A DNA stretch of 64,000 nt from Collinsella sp. (GTDB taxonomy: Bacteria > Actinomycetota > Coriobacteriia > Coriobacteriales > Coriobacteriaceae). The notes beneath the pieces are model-generated. The model searched no databases. It was not told the DNA's origin and saw only the letters and a list, made by a program, of their open reading frames with translations. The stretch lies in assembly GCA_018376905.1 (NCBI GenBank), contig JAHAAK010000003.1:31124-95123 (forward strand). Direction: 5' to 3'. Below, in pieces: positions 7,762 through 16,632 of the stretch (position 1 is its first letter; every line of letters starts with the position of its first letter). The translations under genes were made by a program, and so were the position numbers.

Positions 7762-9006
7762 ATGGCGGCTCGCGTCTGCCTGGTCCACTATCACGAGGTT
7801 GGACTGAAGGGTAAGAACCGCGCACATTTCGAGCATATCCTCATGGATAACATCAAGGCGGCCTTGGCCGCCTTTTCCGTGAATGCCGTGTCTCGAATTT
7901 CCGGTTATATCCTCGTGACCTTTAACGAGCATCAGGCCGACGAGGCGGCGCGTGTCATTCGCACCGTTCCCGGCGTTGCTCGTGTGTCTTTGGCGTATCA
8001 CACCAACCGCGACCCGCAGGAGTACTGCGCCGCCGCCGTGAAGGCGCTGCGCGAGTTTGGTTCCTTCGATTCGTTTAAGGTGCACGCCAAGCGCTCCAAT
8101 ACTGACTATGAGCTCACCTCGATTGACATCAATCGTCAGGTGGGCGAGGTGTTGTGCGAGGCGTTTCCTGATAAAAAGGTTCAGATGCACGATCCTGACG
8201 CTATGGTGCACGTACTGGTGGTCCAGGGTAGCGTCTACGTGTATGCGCGCTCCGAGCGCGGTGTGGGCGGTCTGCCGGTGGGTTCTGCCGGCAAGGTCGT
8301 GACGCTGCTGTCGTCGGGTATCGATTCTCCGGTGGCGACCTGGATGCTCGCGCGTCGCGGCGCGGTGTGCGTGCCGGTACATTTCTCCGGTCGTCCGCAG
8401 ACGCCCGATACGAGCGAGTATTTGGTGCAGGACATCATCCGTGCGCTTGAGCCGGGTGTCCAGATCGGCCGCCTGTACGTGGTGCCGTTTGGTGACTGCC
8501 AGCGTGAGATTTCGGTCACCTGTCCCAGCAACCTGCGCGTGATCATGTATCGCCGTATTATGTATTCGGTTGCCGAGCGCATTGCGCACATCGAGGGCGC
8601 CAAGGCCATCGTGACGGGCGAATCGCTTGGGCAGGTTGCCTCCCAAACGCTTGAGAATATCATGGCCGTCAACGAGGCCGTGAAGATCCCCGTGTTCCGT
8701 CCTCTCATCGGTTCGGACAAGCAGGAGATCATCGCGCGCGCCGAGGAGATCGGTACGTTTGATATCTCGACTGAGGCCGCTCCCGACTGCTGCACGCTGT
8801 TTATGCCACGCCGTCCCGAGACGCACGCCAAACTCGATGCCGTGCATGAGGCCTGGGAGTTGTTCGATCACGAGGAGATGATCGAGCGCCTGCTCAAGCA
8901 GACCGAGTATATCGACTTCGAGAGTAATACGTATAAGGCCCCTAAGACCTTAAAACGCAAACATTCGGAGCTTGCTCCGCGTGAGATTTACCAAGATCAC
9001 GAGTAA
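7762..9006 (+). CDS. thiI: tRNA 4-thiouridine synthase ThiI
   Basis: 414 residues. It adenylates U8 of tRNA and installs sulfur, and can feed thiazole synthesis. A ferredoxin-like plus THUMP region fills about 1-165 and the PP-loop LLSSGIDSPVATW is at residues 182-194. The C-terminal rhodanese domain of the E. coli enzyme is absent, as in many Gram-positives, so another sulfur donor is expected. The ATG immediately follows the rpoZ stop. A strong terminator lies downstream. Confidence 0.92.
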   Translation: MAARVCLVHYHEVGLKGKNRAHFEHILMDNIKAALAAFSVNAVSRISGYILVTFNEHQADEAARVIRTVPGVARVSLAYHTNRDPQEYCAAAVKALREFGSFDSFKVHAKRSNTDYELTSIDINRQVGEVLCEAFPDKKVQMHDPDAMVHVLVVQGSVYVYARSERGVGGLPVGSAGKVVTLLSSGIDSPVATWMLARRGAVCVPVHFSGRPQTPDTSEYLVQDIIRALEPGVQIGRLYVVPFGDCQREISVTCPSNLRVIMYRRIMYSVAERIAHIEGAKAIVTGESLGQVASQTLENIMAVNEAVKIPVFRPLIGSDKQEIIARAEEIGTFDISTEAAPDCCTLFMPRRPETHAKLDAVHEAWELFDHEEMIERLLKQTEYIDFESNTYKAPKTLKRKHSELAPREIYQDHE

Positions 9007-9016
9007 ATTTGTGCAT

Positions 9017-9049
9017 AGACCGACGATGCTCTTGCATCGTCGGTCTTTT
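9017..9049 (+). terminator. thiI terminator
   Basis: AGACCGACGATGC (9017-9029) pairs perfectly with GCATCGTCGGTCT (9034-9046) around TCTT and is followed by TTT. It closes the mihF-gmk-rpoZ-thiI unit. Confidence 0.9.
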
Positions 9050-9112
9050 GCTATCTGGGCATTTTGCGGCTAAGTGTTCATTTGCTGACGTGTGCCTGAA
9101 TAAATGGACAGA

Positions 9113-9163
9113 TTTGTGCAAGGTTTTGGTCGGCTTTTGGTTTGACCGCGAAAACCGGTTTTG
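9113..9163 (+). promoter_or_regulatory. Phased TTTGGTC motif, -35-like TTGACC and palindrome upstream of comEA
   Basis: TTTGGTC (9125-9131) and TTTGGTT (9136-9142) are 11 bases apart, with a weaker TTTGTGC at 9113. The block 9125-9142 matches 17 of 18 bases of a block upstream of recA (37933-37950). It runs into TTGACC (9142-9147) and then the perfect palindrome AAAACCGGTTTT (9151-9162). No good -10 is seen at the expected place. Confidence 0.5.
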
Positions 9164-9219
9164 AAGCATGGCTGTTGCAGGGCTCTTTTCCTGACACGAT
9201 GTTGTTGGGAGGTTTTGTT

Positions 9220-9933
9220 ATGGCGCAGCGCGAACAACACGAACGGGTCAAAAAGATGGACCGCTGGGCAGGCAAGCTGCTCGGTCATAAGGCTGTGGTG
9301 GTGGCGATGCTGGGCGTCATTGCGATGGCGAGCGGCTTGGCGATGGCGAACCTTGGCGGCGGTGCCGGCGGCGTGTCGTTTGAGCGCACTGATGGTTTGG
9401 GCTCGTTGGTGGAGCCGGGATCCGGCGATGCTTCGAGCGGAAAGACATCCGAAGGCTCTTCGACTAAGGCTTCTGCCGCGGCAGAGGTCTATGTCGATGT
9501 CGATGGCGCCGTTGTGTCGCCCGGTGTATATCGTCTCAAGGACGGCGCGCGGGTGGCTCAGGCGATTGATGCCGCCGGCGGGCTGGCGCCCGAGGCAGAC
9601 GTTACGGGGCTCAATCGGGCATCCAAGGTCGTCGATGGACAGAAGATTCACGTTCCAACGGTAGGGGAGCAGCAGGCGTCCATTGCGGAAGCCGATGTTG
9701 ATGGTGGGGCTTCCGCGTCATCGGGCGTGAGTAGCGCAACAGGCCTAGTAAACATTAATACGGCAAGCTCGGCAGAGCTGCAGACGCTCTCGGGCATCGG
9801 TCCCTCCATGGCGCAGTCGATTATCGATGAGCGGACAAAGAACGGTGCTTTTGCCTCGGTTGACGATCTGATGCGTGTGTCGGGAATCGGCGAGAAGAAG
9901 CTTGCCAAAATCAAAGATTGCATCTGCGTATGA
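9220..9933 (+). CDS. comEA: ComEA-type competence DNA receptor
   Basis: 237 residues. One N-terminal transmembrane helix lies at about 22-45. A Ser/Thr-rich linker, an SLBB domain (VDVDGAVVSPGVYRLKDGA, about 88-150) and a C-terminal helix-hairpin-helix pair (VNINTASSAELQTLSGIGPS to GIGEKKLAKIK) follow. In naturally competent bacteria ComEA binds double-stranded DNA at the outer face of the membrane. The start at 9220 has a GGGAGG site; an upstream frame extension lacks one. It overlaps comEC by four bases. Confidence 0.9.
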   Translation: MAQREQHERVKKMDRWAGKLLGHKAVVVAMLGVIAMASGLAMANLGGGAGGVSFERTDGLGSLVEPGSGDASSGKTSEGSSTKASAAAEVYVDVDGAVVSPGVYRLKDGARVAQAIDAAGGLAPEADVTGLNRASKVVDGQKIHVPTVGEQQASIAEADVDGGASASSGVSSATGLVNINTASSAELQTLSGIGPSMAQSIIDERTKNGAFASVDDLMRVSGIGEKKLAKIKDCICV

Positions 9934-12233
9934 GTGCGACCGAGCGCGAGCATGTGATGCCTCCGCGGCCCCTGATGCCGTGGACGATGGCCCTGTGTGC
10001 CGGCATGTGCGTGAGCTGCGCCTTGGTGCTTAACGTGGCCGCTGATGCGCTGCTGAGGGAGCGGGTGCCGGCGGTCGGGCCGCTATGGACCATTCCCGTT
10101 GCGGCGGCGGTATTTGTTATGCTGGCTCAATCATGTGCGCGGCTTGCCCCTTTGAAGCGGTGGCTGTATGCCGCGTCCGTCGGTCTCGTGGCGGGAGCGG
10201 TCGTCTCGGCCTGGTGGGCTGTGGGTGCGCTAAGCGCCTCGAAGGCGCTCGACGGTCGAGCGGCAAGCAGCCTCGAGTTTGTCGTGCAGGGCGATCCATC
10301 CATAAACGACGACGTGTATTCCTATACCTGCGAGGCACGCGCGGACGGTAAGAACTTGGCAACGGTTCGCCTATCGTGCGACCGCGAGCTCAAGGTCGGG
10401 GCGCACGTGCGTGTTATCGGTCGCGTTTCGCGTTTTGAGAACGATGCGTATGGACGATCGCGCGTGCTCCGAGGCGAGGTATGCAAGGTAAAAGCCGTTC
10501 GGATTGTGTCGGTCGATGAGGGCTCTCCGGGGCCGCTGCTTCGGCTACGAAATGGGCTACTTGCGTCCATCGCGCCTGCGACCGACCCGGCGCGTGCACT
10601 CATAGCCGGTGTCGTCTGCGGTCGTTCGGCCGAGCTGCGCGCCCAGTCGGCGGGCGACTGGTTTTCGGTGACGGGTACGGCGCATCTTATCGCCGTCTCC
10701 GGCAGCCATTTGTCTATCGTGGGGTTTGTAATTGAGGGCGTATTGCAAAAGACTCGGTGTTCACGTGGTCTTCGGCGGGTGATATTGGCGATAACGCTTG
10801 TGGGCTACGCTGCCTTTACGGGCGCGTCTCCCTCGGCCGTGCGCGCGTGCTGCATGGTGTTCGCGACGCTTGTCGTAAACGGCGCAGGGCGTCGCCGGCA
10901 CGGCGCATCGGCGCTCTTCGTAACCATGTCCATCTTTGTGCTACTGCGGCCGACGGTGCTGTTCGAGATGGGCTTTCAGCTTTCATGTGCCAGCGTCTTA
11001 GCCATTCTGTGCTTTTGCCCCTATGCGACCTACGCTTTGGGTGAGTTGGGTGTGCCGTCGGGCGTTGCCAGCATGCTTTCCGTCACGCTGTGCTCGCAGT
11101 TGGCGACGCTCCCCATTACCATTCCTGCCTTCGGTACGTTCTCGCTCATTGCTCCGCTGGCAAATGCGGTCATCGGTCCGGTGGTGAGCGTACTGCTCGC
11201 TGTGTCGATCGTACTGGTTCCCTATTCGCTCGTGGCACCATTGCGGATTTGGGCGCTCATTGTGCCCATGGTTGCCGCCCGTTGCGCGTTGTTCTTCGAG
11301 CAGCTGTTTGCCGCCGTGCCGGGTGCATCCGTGAGTGTGCCGCCCGATAGCATGTGGATTTACCTAGTGCCGTGTTTGCTGGCGGTTCTGCTGGTCTGGT
11401 GGCCGCGTCCCCGTGCACGTCCTATGGCGGTGGGGCTTGCATGCTTGGTACTCCTGGCTGCGATTCCGTACGTCTACTGGGATCGATTCGCTCCGCCTTC
11501 GGTGACGGTGCTCGATGTGGGCCAGGCCGATGCGATTCTTATCCGCCAGGGCGGCGCAGTAGCACTCGTCGACTGCGGGCTCGACGAGCGCATGGTGGCG
11601 GCGTTGGTTCGCAATAACGTGCACCATATCGATGCCGTCTTTGTGACGCATTGGGATGAGGACCACTGGGGTGGTCTGCCTGCCGTGCTCGAACAGTTTT
11701 CGGTTGGAACGATTGCCGTGGCGGCGGATGCGCTGGAGGATGCTCCTGCCGAGGTATTGAACCGACCTGGCGTTGAGTATCGGCAGGTGCGCCGTGGGGA
11801 TACGGTCGATATCGGCTCATTTTGCGCCCGCGTGATGTGGCCATTCGAGTCCGTGGATGGCGAGGGAAATGAGGACTCGCTAGTCCTGCTGCTCTCCTAT
11901 GTTCAGGAAGGCAGGGGCCTGCGTATGCTCCTCACCGGTGATGCCGAGCTCGACCAAGAACGGGAATTCGTGCAGGAGGTGGGGGAAATCGATGTACTTA
12001 AACTTGGGCATCACGGCTCTAAGGTTTCAGTCGATGGTGAGTTGCTGGACGTCTTGAAGCCTGAGCTTTCCCTTGCGAGTGCGGGCGAGGGGAATCGATA
12101 CGGCCATCCGTCCGATGCCTGCATCGATGCCGTTAAGGAAGCGGGCGGTGTGTTCGCGTGCACTATCGAACACGGCGACATTACCGTCACGCCAACTGCG
12201 AATGGCTTTGCGATGCGATGCCAGCGACCGTGA
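9930..12233 (+). CDS. comEC: ComEC/Rec2 competence DNA channel
   Basis: 767 residues, a polytopic membrane protein. Several N-terminal helices precede the competence domain with the hallmark TGTAHLIAVSGSHLSIVGF. More helices follow, then a C-terminal metallo-beta-lactamase-like domain (LDVGQADAILI, then THWDEDHWGG near residue 574). It is thought to pass one DNA strand into the cytosol while the other is degraded. It starts at the ATGA overlap with comEA. The reading frame is intact, so the uptake channel appears functional. Confidence 0.92.
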   Translation: MSATEREHVMPPRPLMPWTMALCAGMCVSCALVLNVAADALLRERVPAVGPLWTIPVAAAVFVMLAQSCARLAPLKRWLYAASVGLVAGAVVSAWWAVGALSASKALDGRAASSLEFVVQGDPSINDDVYSYTCEARADGKNLATVRLSCDRELKVGAHVRVIGRVSRFENDAYGRSRVLRGEVCKVKAVRIVSVDEGSPGPLLRLRNGLLASIAPATDPARALIAGVVCGRSAELRAQSAGDWFSVTGTAHLIAVSGSHLSIVGFVIEGVLQKTRCSRGLRRVILAITLVGYAAFTGASPSAVRACCMVFATLVVNGAGRRRHGASALFVTMSIFVLLRPTVLFEMGFQLSCASVLAILCFCPYATYALGELGVPSGVASMLSVTLCSQLATLPITIPAFGTFSLIAPLANAVIGPVVSVLLAVSIVLVPYSLVAPLRIWALIVPMVAARCALFFEQLFAAVPGASVSVPPDSMWIYLVPCLLAVLLVWWPRPRARPMAVGLACLVLLAAIPYVYWDRFAPPSVTVLDVGQADAILIRQGGAVALVDCGLDERMVAALVRNNVHHIDAVFVTHWDEDHWGGLPAVLEQFSVGTIAVAADALEDAPAEVLNRPGVEYRQVRRGDTVDIGSFCARVMWPFESVDGEGNEDSLVLLLSYVQEGRGLRMLLTGDAELDQEREFVQEVGEIDVLKLGHHGSKVSVDGELLDVLKPELSLASAGEGNRYGHPSDACIDAVKEAGGVFACTIEHGDITVTPTANGFAMRCQRP

Positions 12234-12265
12234 CGACGTCGTTGGCGTGTGGTGGGCCCCTGGGC

Positions 12266-12271
12266 TAGAAT
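12266..12271 (+). promoter_or_regulatory. holA -10 element
   Basis: TGGGCTAGAAT contains TAGAAT at 12266-12271, about 40 bases before the holA start and just after comEC. The same G-rich plus TANNNT style recurs before lepA and the first dnaJ-like gene. Confidence 0.4.
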
Positions 12272-12311
12272 GGCACGGAACGAATACGAAGGCCTGCGGG
12301 AGGGGAGCGCA

Positions 12312-13274
12312 ATGTCCGAAACCAGTCTGTTGCCGGCATATCTGATCGTCGGTACCGACGGCGTCAAGCGCGATCACGCCGTCTCGCGTATGAAAGCGCG
12401 TCTGGAAAAGTCGGGTATGGTCGAGTTCAACCTCGACGAGCGCGATATGACCAAAGACCCCGATATCGAGTCGATTATCGGATCGCTCAACACCTTTCCC
12501 ATGGGCAGCGAGTTTCGCCTGGTAATCCTTGACGGCTGCTCAAAACTCGCCAAAGCGATCTCCGAGCCGCTTGTCGACTATCTGGCGAGTCCCAGCCCCA
12601 CGACGGTTTGTCTCATCATCGCCGACTCGCTTGCCAAGAACACGCGCCTGTATAAGGCGATCGCCAAGATCGACAAGAAGGCGGTGATCGATTGCTCCGG
12701 TACCAAGCGCTGGGAGCTACCGCGCCGCGTGCAGCAGATGGCGACGCAGCACGGCAAGTCGATCTCGACGGCGGCCGCCGAAGAGCTCGTTTCGCGCTCG
12801 GGCGAGAACACCCGCATGCTCGATAACGACTTGGCTAAGCTTGCCCAGATGGTCGAGGCGCCCCAGATTGAGCTTGCCGACGTTGAGCGCTGGATTGTAC
12901 GTACGGCAGAGGTCCAACCCTGGGACTTTCTCAATGCGGTCTCGGCACGTGACATGCGACGCTCGCTCGAGCTTTTCAATCTATTGCCCGCCAAGAGCTA
13001 TGTGTGGACTTACACGTTGCTGTGCGGCCGCATCCGCGAGCTTATCGTCGCCAAGGCGCTCGATGCGCGCGGACAGGGTCGTGAGCTGGCCGCAACGCTC
13101 AAGCTCCAGTCCTGGCAGGTCAAGAATCACTTGACCTGGGCACGTCGCTTTTCGATGGCAGAGCTCGTCGCGGCGCTCGAGGGGGCGGTCGATGTAGAGC
13201 TCGCGCTCAAGGGTTCGGCCGATTCTGAGGCCGCGCTTTTGCTCTGGATTACGAACATCTTGAGAAAATCGTGA
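12312..13274 (+). CDS. holA: DNA polymerase III delta subunit
   Basis: 320 residues. Delta is the clamp-loader subunit that opens the beta ring. Visible features are the N-terminal YLIVGTDGVKRDHAVSRM, FRLVILDGCSKLAK in the first AAA-like domain, and a helical C-terminus (WQVKNHLTWARRFSMAELVAAL). Bacterial delta lacks a P-loop and none is seen here. The start is set by GGGAGGGG upstream. The order comEA-comEC-holA-rpsT-lepA is common in Gram-positives. Confidence 0.88.
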   Translation: MSETSLLPAYLIVGTDGVKRDHAVSRMKARLEKSGMVEFNLDERDMTKDPDIESIIGSLNTFPMGSEFRLVILDGCSKLAKAISEPLVDYLASPSPTTVCLIIADSLAKNTRLYKAIAKIDKKAVIDCSGTKRWELPRRVQQMATQHGKSISTAAAEELVSRSGENTRMLDNDLAKLAQMVEAPQIELADVERWIVRTAEVQPWDFLNAVSARDMRRSLELFNLLPAKSYVWTYTLLCGRIRELIVAKALDARGQGRELAATLKLQSWQVKNHLTWARRFSMAELVAALEGAVDVELALKGSADSEAALLLWITNILRKS

Positions 13275-13326
13275 TGATACCTGCCTATTTGACAAATTCG
13301 TTCTATCCCTTTGAGGGGGAGCGTGC

Positions 13327-13332
13327 TATAGT
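13327..13332 (+). promoter_or_regulatory. rpsT extended -10 promoter
   Basis: GTGCTATAGT holds TATAGT at 13327-13332 with an extended TGC, about 75 bases before rpsT. A TTGACA at 13289 is too far away (32-base spacer) to be its -35. Confidence 0.5.
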
Positions 13333-13407
13333 AGGCGCTTGCATGACCTCACCGTGTCTCAGAGGTGTCATACATTTTTTGCAAGGAACTCGAAAGGAAC
13401 TCCAGAA

Positions 13408-13674
13408 GTGGCAAACATCAAGTCTCAGAAGAAGCGTATCCGCACCAATGAGGCAGCTCGCATGCGTAACAAGGCTGTCAAGTCCGAGCTCAAGACGCTG
13501 ACCAAGCACGTCCAGTCCGCCGTCGCCGAGGGCGACGCCGAGAAGGCCCAGGCTGCCCTCAAGACCGTCACCAAGCGTCTCGACATGGCTGCCGCCAAGC
13601 ATGTTATCCACAAGAACCAGGCTTCCAACCGCAAGTCCGGTCTTGCCAAGCTCGTGAACAGCATCAACGCTTAA
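13408..13674 (+). CDS. rpsT: 30S ribosomal protein S20
   Basis: 88 residues, very basic, beginning VANIKSQKKRIRTNEAARMR and ending SGLAKLVNSINA, the normal S20 pattern that binds 16S rRNA early in assembly. The start is GTG at 13408 after GAAAGGAACTCC. It has its own promoter and a perfect terminator, so it is a single-gene unit. Confidence 0.96.
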   Translation: MANIKSQKKRIRTNEAARMRNKAVKSELKTLTKHVQSAVAEGDAEKAQAALKTVTKRLDMAAAKHVIHKNQASNRKSGLAKLVNSINA

Positions 13675-13709
13675 GTTGTAAATTTCACACCACACAGATT
13701 ACGCGCATA

Positions 13710-13746
13710 AATGGAGCCTGTTTTATGGAACAGGCTCCATTTTTTG
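13710..13746 (+). terminator. rpsT terminator
   Basis: AATGGAGCCTGTT (13710-13722) pairs with AACAGGCTCCATT (13729-13741) and is followed by a T-run to 13745. Confidence 0.93.
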
Positions 13747-13757
13747 TACCGCTCGGG

Positions 13758-13763
13758 TAAGAT
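13758..13763 (+). promoter_or_regulatory. lepA -10 element, probable leaderless start
   Basis: TAAGAT at 13758-13763 ends seven bases before the lepA ATG at 13771, and no Shine-Dalgarno sequence is visible in between. Transcription would therefore begin at or next to the A of the start codon. A -35 is not obvious; the position 17 bases upstream falls in the rpsT terminator. Confidence 0.45.
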
Positions 13764-13770
13764 AGTCCGC

Positions 13771-15582
13771 ATGAATACTTCAATTGACATTTCCCACATC
13801 CGCAACTTCTCGATTGTTGCGCACATCGACCATGGCAAGTCCACGATCAGTGACCGCATTCTCGAGCTCACCCATACCGTCGACGAGCGCGACATGGAGT
13901 CGCAGCTGCTCGACACCATGGATATCGAGCGCGAGCGCGGCATCACGATCAAGTCCAATGCCGTTCGCGTTTCCTATGACGCCGACGATGGCGAGACGTA
14001 TCAGTTCAATCTGATCGATACGCCGGGCCACGTGGACTTTACCTATGAGGTCTCGCGCTCGCTGGCAGCCTGTGAGGGCGCGGTGCTCGTTGTCGACGCC
14101 ACACAGGGCGTCGAGGCACAGACCGTCTCCAACGCGACGCTTGCCATGAACGCCAATCTGGACATTGTGCCGGCCATCAACAAGATCGACCTGCCCTCGG
14201 CTCATCCCGACGAGGTTAAGACCGAGATCGAGGATGACCTGGCGATCCCTGCCGATGATGCCGTGTGTGTCTCGGGCAAGACCGGCGAGGGCATCCACGA
14301 TCTGCTGGAGTCCATTGTCTTTCTGATCTCTCCGCCCAAGGGCGATGCGAATGCGCCGCTCAAGGCACTCATTCTGGATTCATACTTCGACGAGTATCGT
14401 GGCGTCGTCGCCACGGTGCGCATCTTTGACGGCTCCATCAAAAAGGGCGATACCTTGCGCATGATGCAGGCAAAGGGCGACTTTTTGGTCGATGGCGTGG
14501 GCGTCAAGCGTCCCGCCGAGACGCCGGTCGACGCGCTGACGGTCGGCGAGGTCGGATACGTGGTCACGGGCCTGAAGGACCCCGAGGCCGTTCGCGTGGG
14601 CGACACCCTTACCTGGGCGTCGAACCCCTGCCCCGAGCCGCTTCCCGGTTACCGCGAGGCTAAGCCCATGGTCTATACGGGCCTGTTCCCGATCGATAAC
14701 AAGGACTACGAGAACCTGCGTGACGCGCTCGATAAGCTGCATGTCAACGACCCGTCGTTGGTGTGGGAGCCCGAGACTTCGGTGGCGCTCGGCTTTGGTT
14801 TCCGCGTTGGCTTCTTGGGCCTGCTGCATATGGAGGTCGTCAAGGAGCGCCTGGAGCGCGAGTTCAACCTGGACCTGATTGCCACGAGCCCTTCGGTGGA
14901 CTATCACGTCTACAAGACCGACGGCGAGATGATTGATGTTCGCAGCCCGCAGGATCTGCCCGAGGCTACGCGCATCGAGCGCATCGAGGAGCCCTACCTC
15001 AAGGCCAAGATTATCTGTCCGCCCGAGTATACGGGTGCCGTCATGCAGCTCGCTATCGAGCATCGCGGCATTACAACCGACATGATCCATCTCACGAGCA
15101 AATCGGTCGAGATGCGTTTCGACATGCCGCTTGCCGAGCTCATTCTGGACTTTTTTGACCAGCTCAAGAGCCGCACCAAGGGTTACGCCTCGCTCGACTA
15201 CGAGTTCAACGAATATCGCCCCTCCGAGCTCGTCAAGCTCGACATCCTGCTTTCGGGCGACGAGGTGGACGCGCTGTCGTTTATCGTGCACAAGGATAAG
15301 GCTTATGGCCTGGCCCGCGGTCTGTGCGACAAGCTCAAGGAAATCATTCCGCGCCAGCTGTTCGAGGTGCCTATCCAGGGCGCCATCGGCAACAAGATCA
15401 TTGCCCGCTCTACCGTCAAAGCGCGCCGCAAGGACGTGCTGGCCAAGTGTTATGGCGGCGATATCTCGCGAAAGCGCAAGCTGCTCGAGAAGCAGAAAGA
15501 GGGCAAAAAGCGCATGAAGGCCATCGGCTCGGTCGAGGTTCCGCAGGAGGCCTTTATGGCGATTCTCAAGGTGGACGAGTAG
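13771..15582 (+). CDS. lepA: Elongation factor 4 (LepA)
   Basis: 603 residues, a ribosome-associated translational GTPase. The G1 motif AHIDHGKST lies near residue 18, and RERGITIKSNAV, DTPGHVDF and NKIDLPSA follow. The C-terminal domain unique to LepA is present, ending in KGKKRMKAIGSVEVPQEAF-type sequence. The start is fixed by homology (MNTSIDISHIRNFSIVAHID) and there is no usable ribosome binding site, which points to a leaderless mRNA. Confidence 0.96.
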   Translation: MNTSIDISHIRNFSIVAHIDHGKSTISDRILELTHTVDERDMESQLLDTMDIERERGITIKSNAVRVSYDADDGETYQFNLIDTPGHVDFTYEVSRSLAACEGAVLVVDATQGVEAQTVSNATLAMNANLDIVPAINKIDLPSAHPDEVKTEIEDDLAIPADDAVCVSGKTGEGIHDLLESIVFLISPPKGDANAPLKALILDSYFDEYRGVVATVRIFDGSIKKGDTLRMMQAKGDFLVDGVGVKRPAETPVDALTVGEVGYVVTGLKDPEAVRVGDTLTWASNPCPEPLPGYREAKPMVYTGLFPIDNKDYENLRDALDKLHVNDPSLVWEPETSVALGFGFRVGFLGLLHMEVVKERLEREFNLDLIATSPSVDYHVYKTDGEMIDVRSPQDLPEATRIERIEEPYLKAKIICPPEYTGAVMQLAIEHRGITTDMIHLTSKSVEMRFDMPLAELILDFFDQLKSRTKGYASLDYEFNEYRPSELVKLDILLSGDEVDALSFIVHKDKAYGLARGLCDKLKEIIPRQLFEVPIQGAIGNKIIARSTVKARRKDVLAKCYGGDISRKRKLLEKQKEGKKRMKAIGSVEVPQEAFMAILKVDE

Positions 15583-15586
15583 GTCC

Positions 15587-16630
15587 ATGGCACTTTCTGA
15601 ATACAGCAAGCGGTTGCTTGGCGCCTATGCCGAGCAGCCGTTCCTTATGGCTCCCATGGCGGGCGTGACCGATCCCGCCTATCGCATCATGTGCCGCCGT
15701 CGCGGTGCCCATCTTGCCTATAGCGAGATGGTGAGCGTGGCGGGCCTTGCCTATGCCAGCAATAAGACGTGGCGCCTGGTACTGCCGGCCGATGAGGAGC
15801 AGCAGATCTGCGTGCAGCTCTTTGGCTCCAAGCCCGATCAGTTTGCGAGCGCTGTTGCTGCCGTCGAGGAGCGTGTGGGCGATCGCCTGTCGCTGATCGA
15901 TATCAACATGGCCTGCCCGGCTCGCAAGGTCGTCACCAAGGGCGAGGGCTCGGCGCTTATGCGCACTCCCGATCTGGCCGAGCAGATCGTCGAGGCGGCG
16001 GTGGGCGCGGCGCATGTGCCCGTGACCGTAAAAATCCGTAAGGGCTTTTACGCCGAAGACCGCAACGCCGCGACGTTTGCCCAGATGCTTGAGGGAGCAG
16101 GGGCCGCCGCGGTGGCGGTACATGGTCGCTGCGCCACGCAGCTCTATACGGGCCAGGCCGATTGGTCGGTCGTCGATGAGGTGGCCGACGCCGTCGAGAT
16201 TCCCGTTATCGGTTCGGGCGATGTGTTCTCGGCAGAGGACGCTGCTGAGCATCTGCAAAGCTCGGGTGCCAGCGCGGTGTTTATCGCGCGCGGCATCTAC
16301 GGCAATCCATGGGTGTTCGGCGATGCCCGAGCCCTTGCACTCGATGGCACGCCGGTTCCTTGTCGCTCCTCGGTTGAGCGCCTGGATGCCCTGCGCGAGC
16401 ACCTGACGCTCACGCACGAGCTGTTGCCGCTCATGTCGCGTGCCCGCACGTACGCAAGCTGGTATCTAAAGGGCATGCCCCATGCTGCCGTCTGGCGCGC
16501 TCAGGTGGTGCGTTGCTCCACATACGAGGAGTTCATGGCACTGGTCGATGATATCGAGCACGATGTGGTGGCCTGTGAGGCCGCACTTGCCGCCGGCGAG
16601 TCGGTGCCCGCTCATCCGTTGGAGGCCTAA
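15587..16630 (+). CDS. dusB: tRNA-dihydrouridine synthase (DusB-like)
   Basis: 347 residues, an FMN TIM-barrel enzyme that reduces uridine in tRNA D-loops. Motifs: FLMAPMAGVTDPAYR (about 20-34), VQLFGSKPDQF, the catalytic cysteine in DINMACPARKV, and GSGDVFSAEDAAEHL with ARGIYGNPWVF for phosphate and FMN binding. It lies four bases after lepA and two before hemW, where many Gram-positives have lepA next to hemW directly. Assignment to the DusB subgroup is less sure than the family. Confidence 0.88.
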   Translation: MALSEYSKRLLGAYAEQPFLMAPMAGVTDPAYRIMCRRRGAHLAYSEMVSVAGLAYASNKTWRLVLPADEEQQICVQLFGSKPDQFASAVAAVEERVGDRLSLIDINMACPARKVVTKGEGSALMRTPDLAEQIVEAAVGAAHVPVTVKIRKGFYAEDRNAATFAQMLEGAGAAAVAVHGRCATQLYTGQADWSVVDEVADAVEIPVIGSGDVFSAEDAAEHLQSSGASAVFIARGIYGNPWVFGDARALALDGTPVPCRSSVERLDALREHLTLTHELLPLMSRARTYASWYLKGMPHAAVWRAQVVRCSTYEEFMALVDDIEHDVVACEAALAAGESVPAHPLEA

Positions 16631-16632
16631 CG

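Noticed and set aside
13289..13332. TTGACA at 13289 with TATAGT at 13327 as one rpsT promoter
   Set aside because: The spacer would be 32 bases, far too long; the extended -10 alone is the better call.
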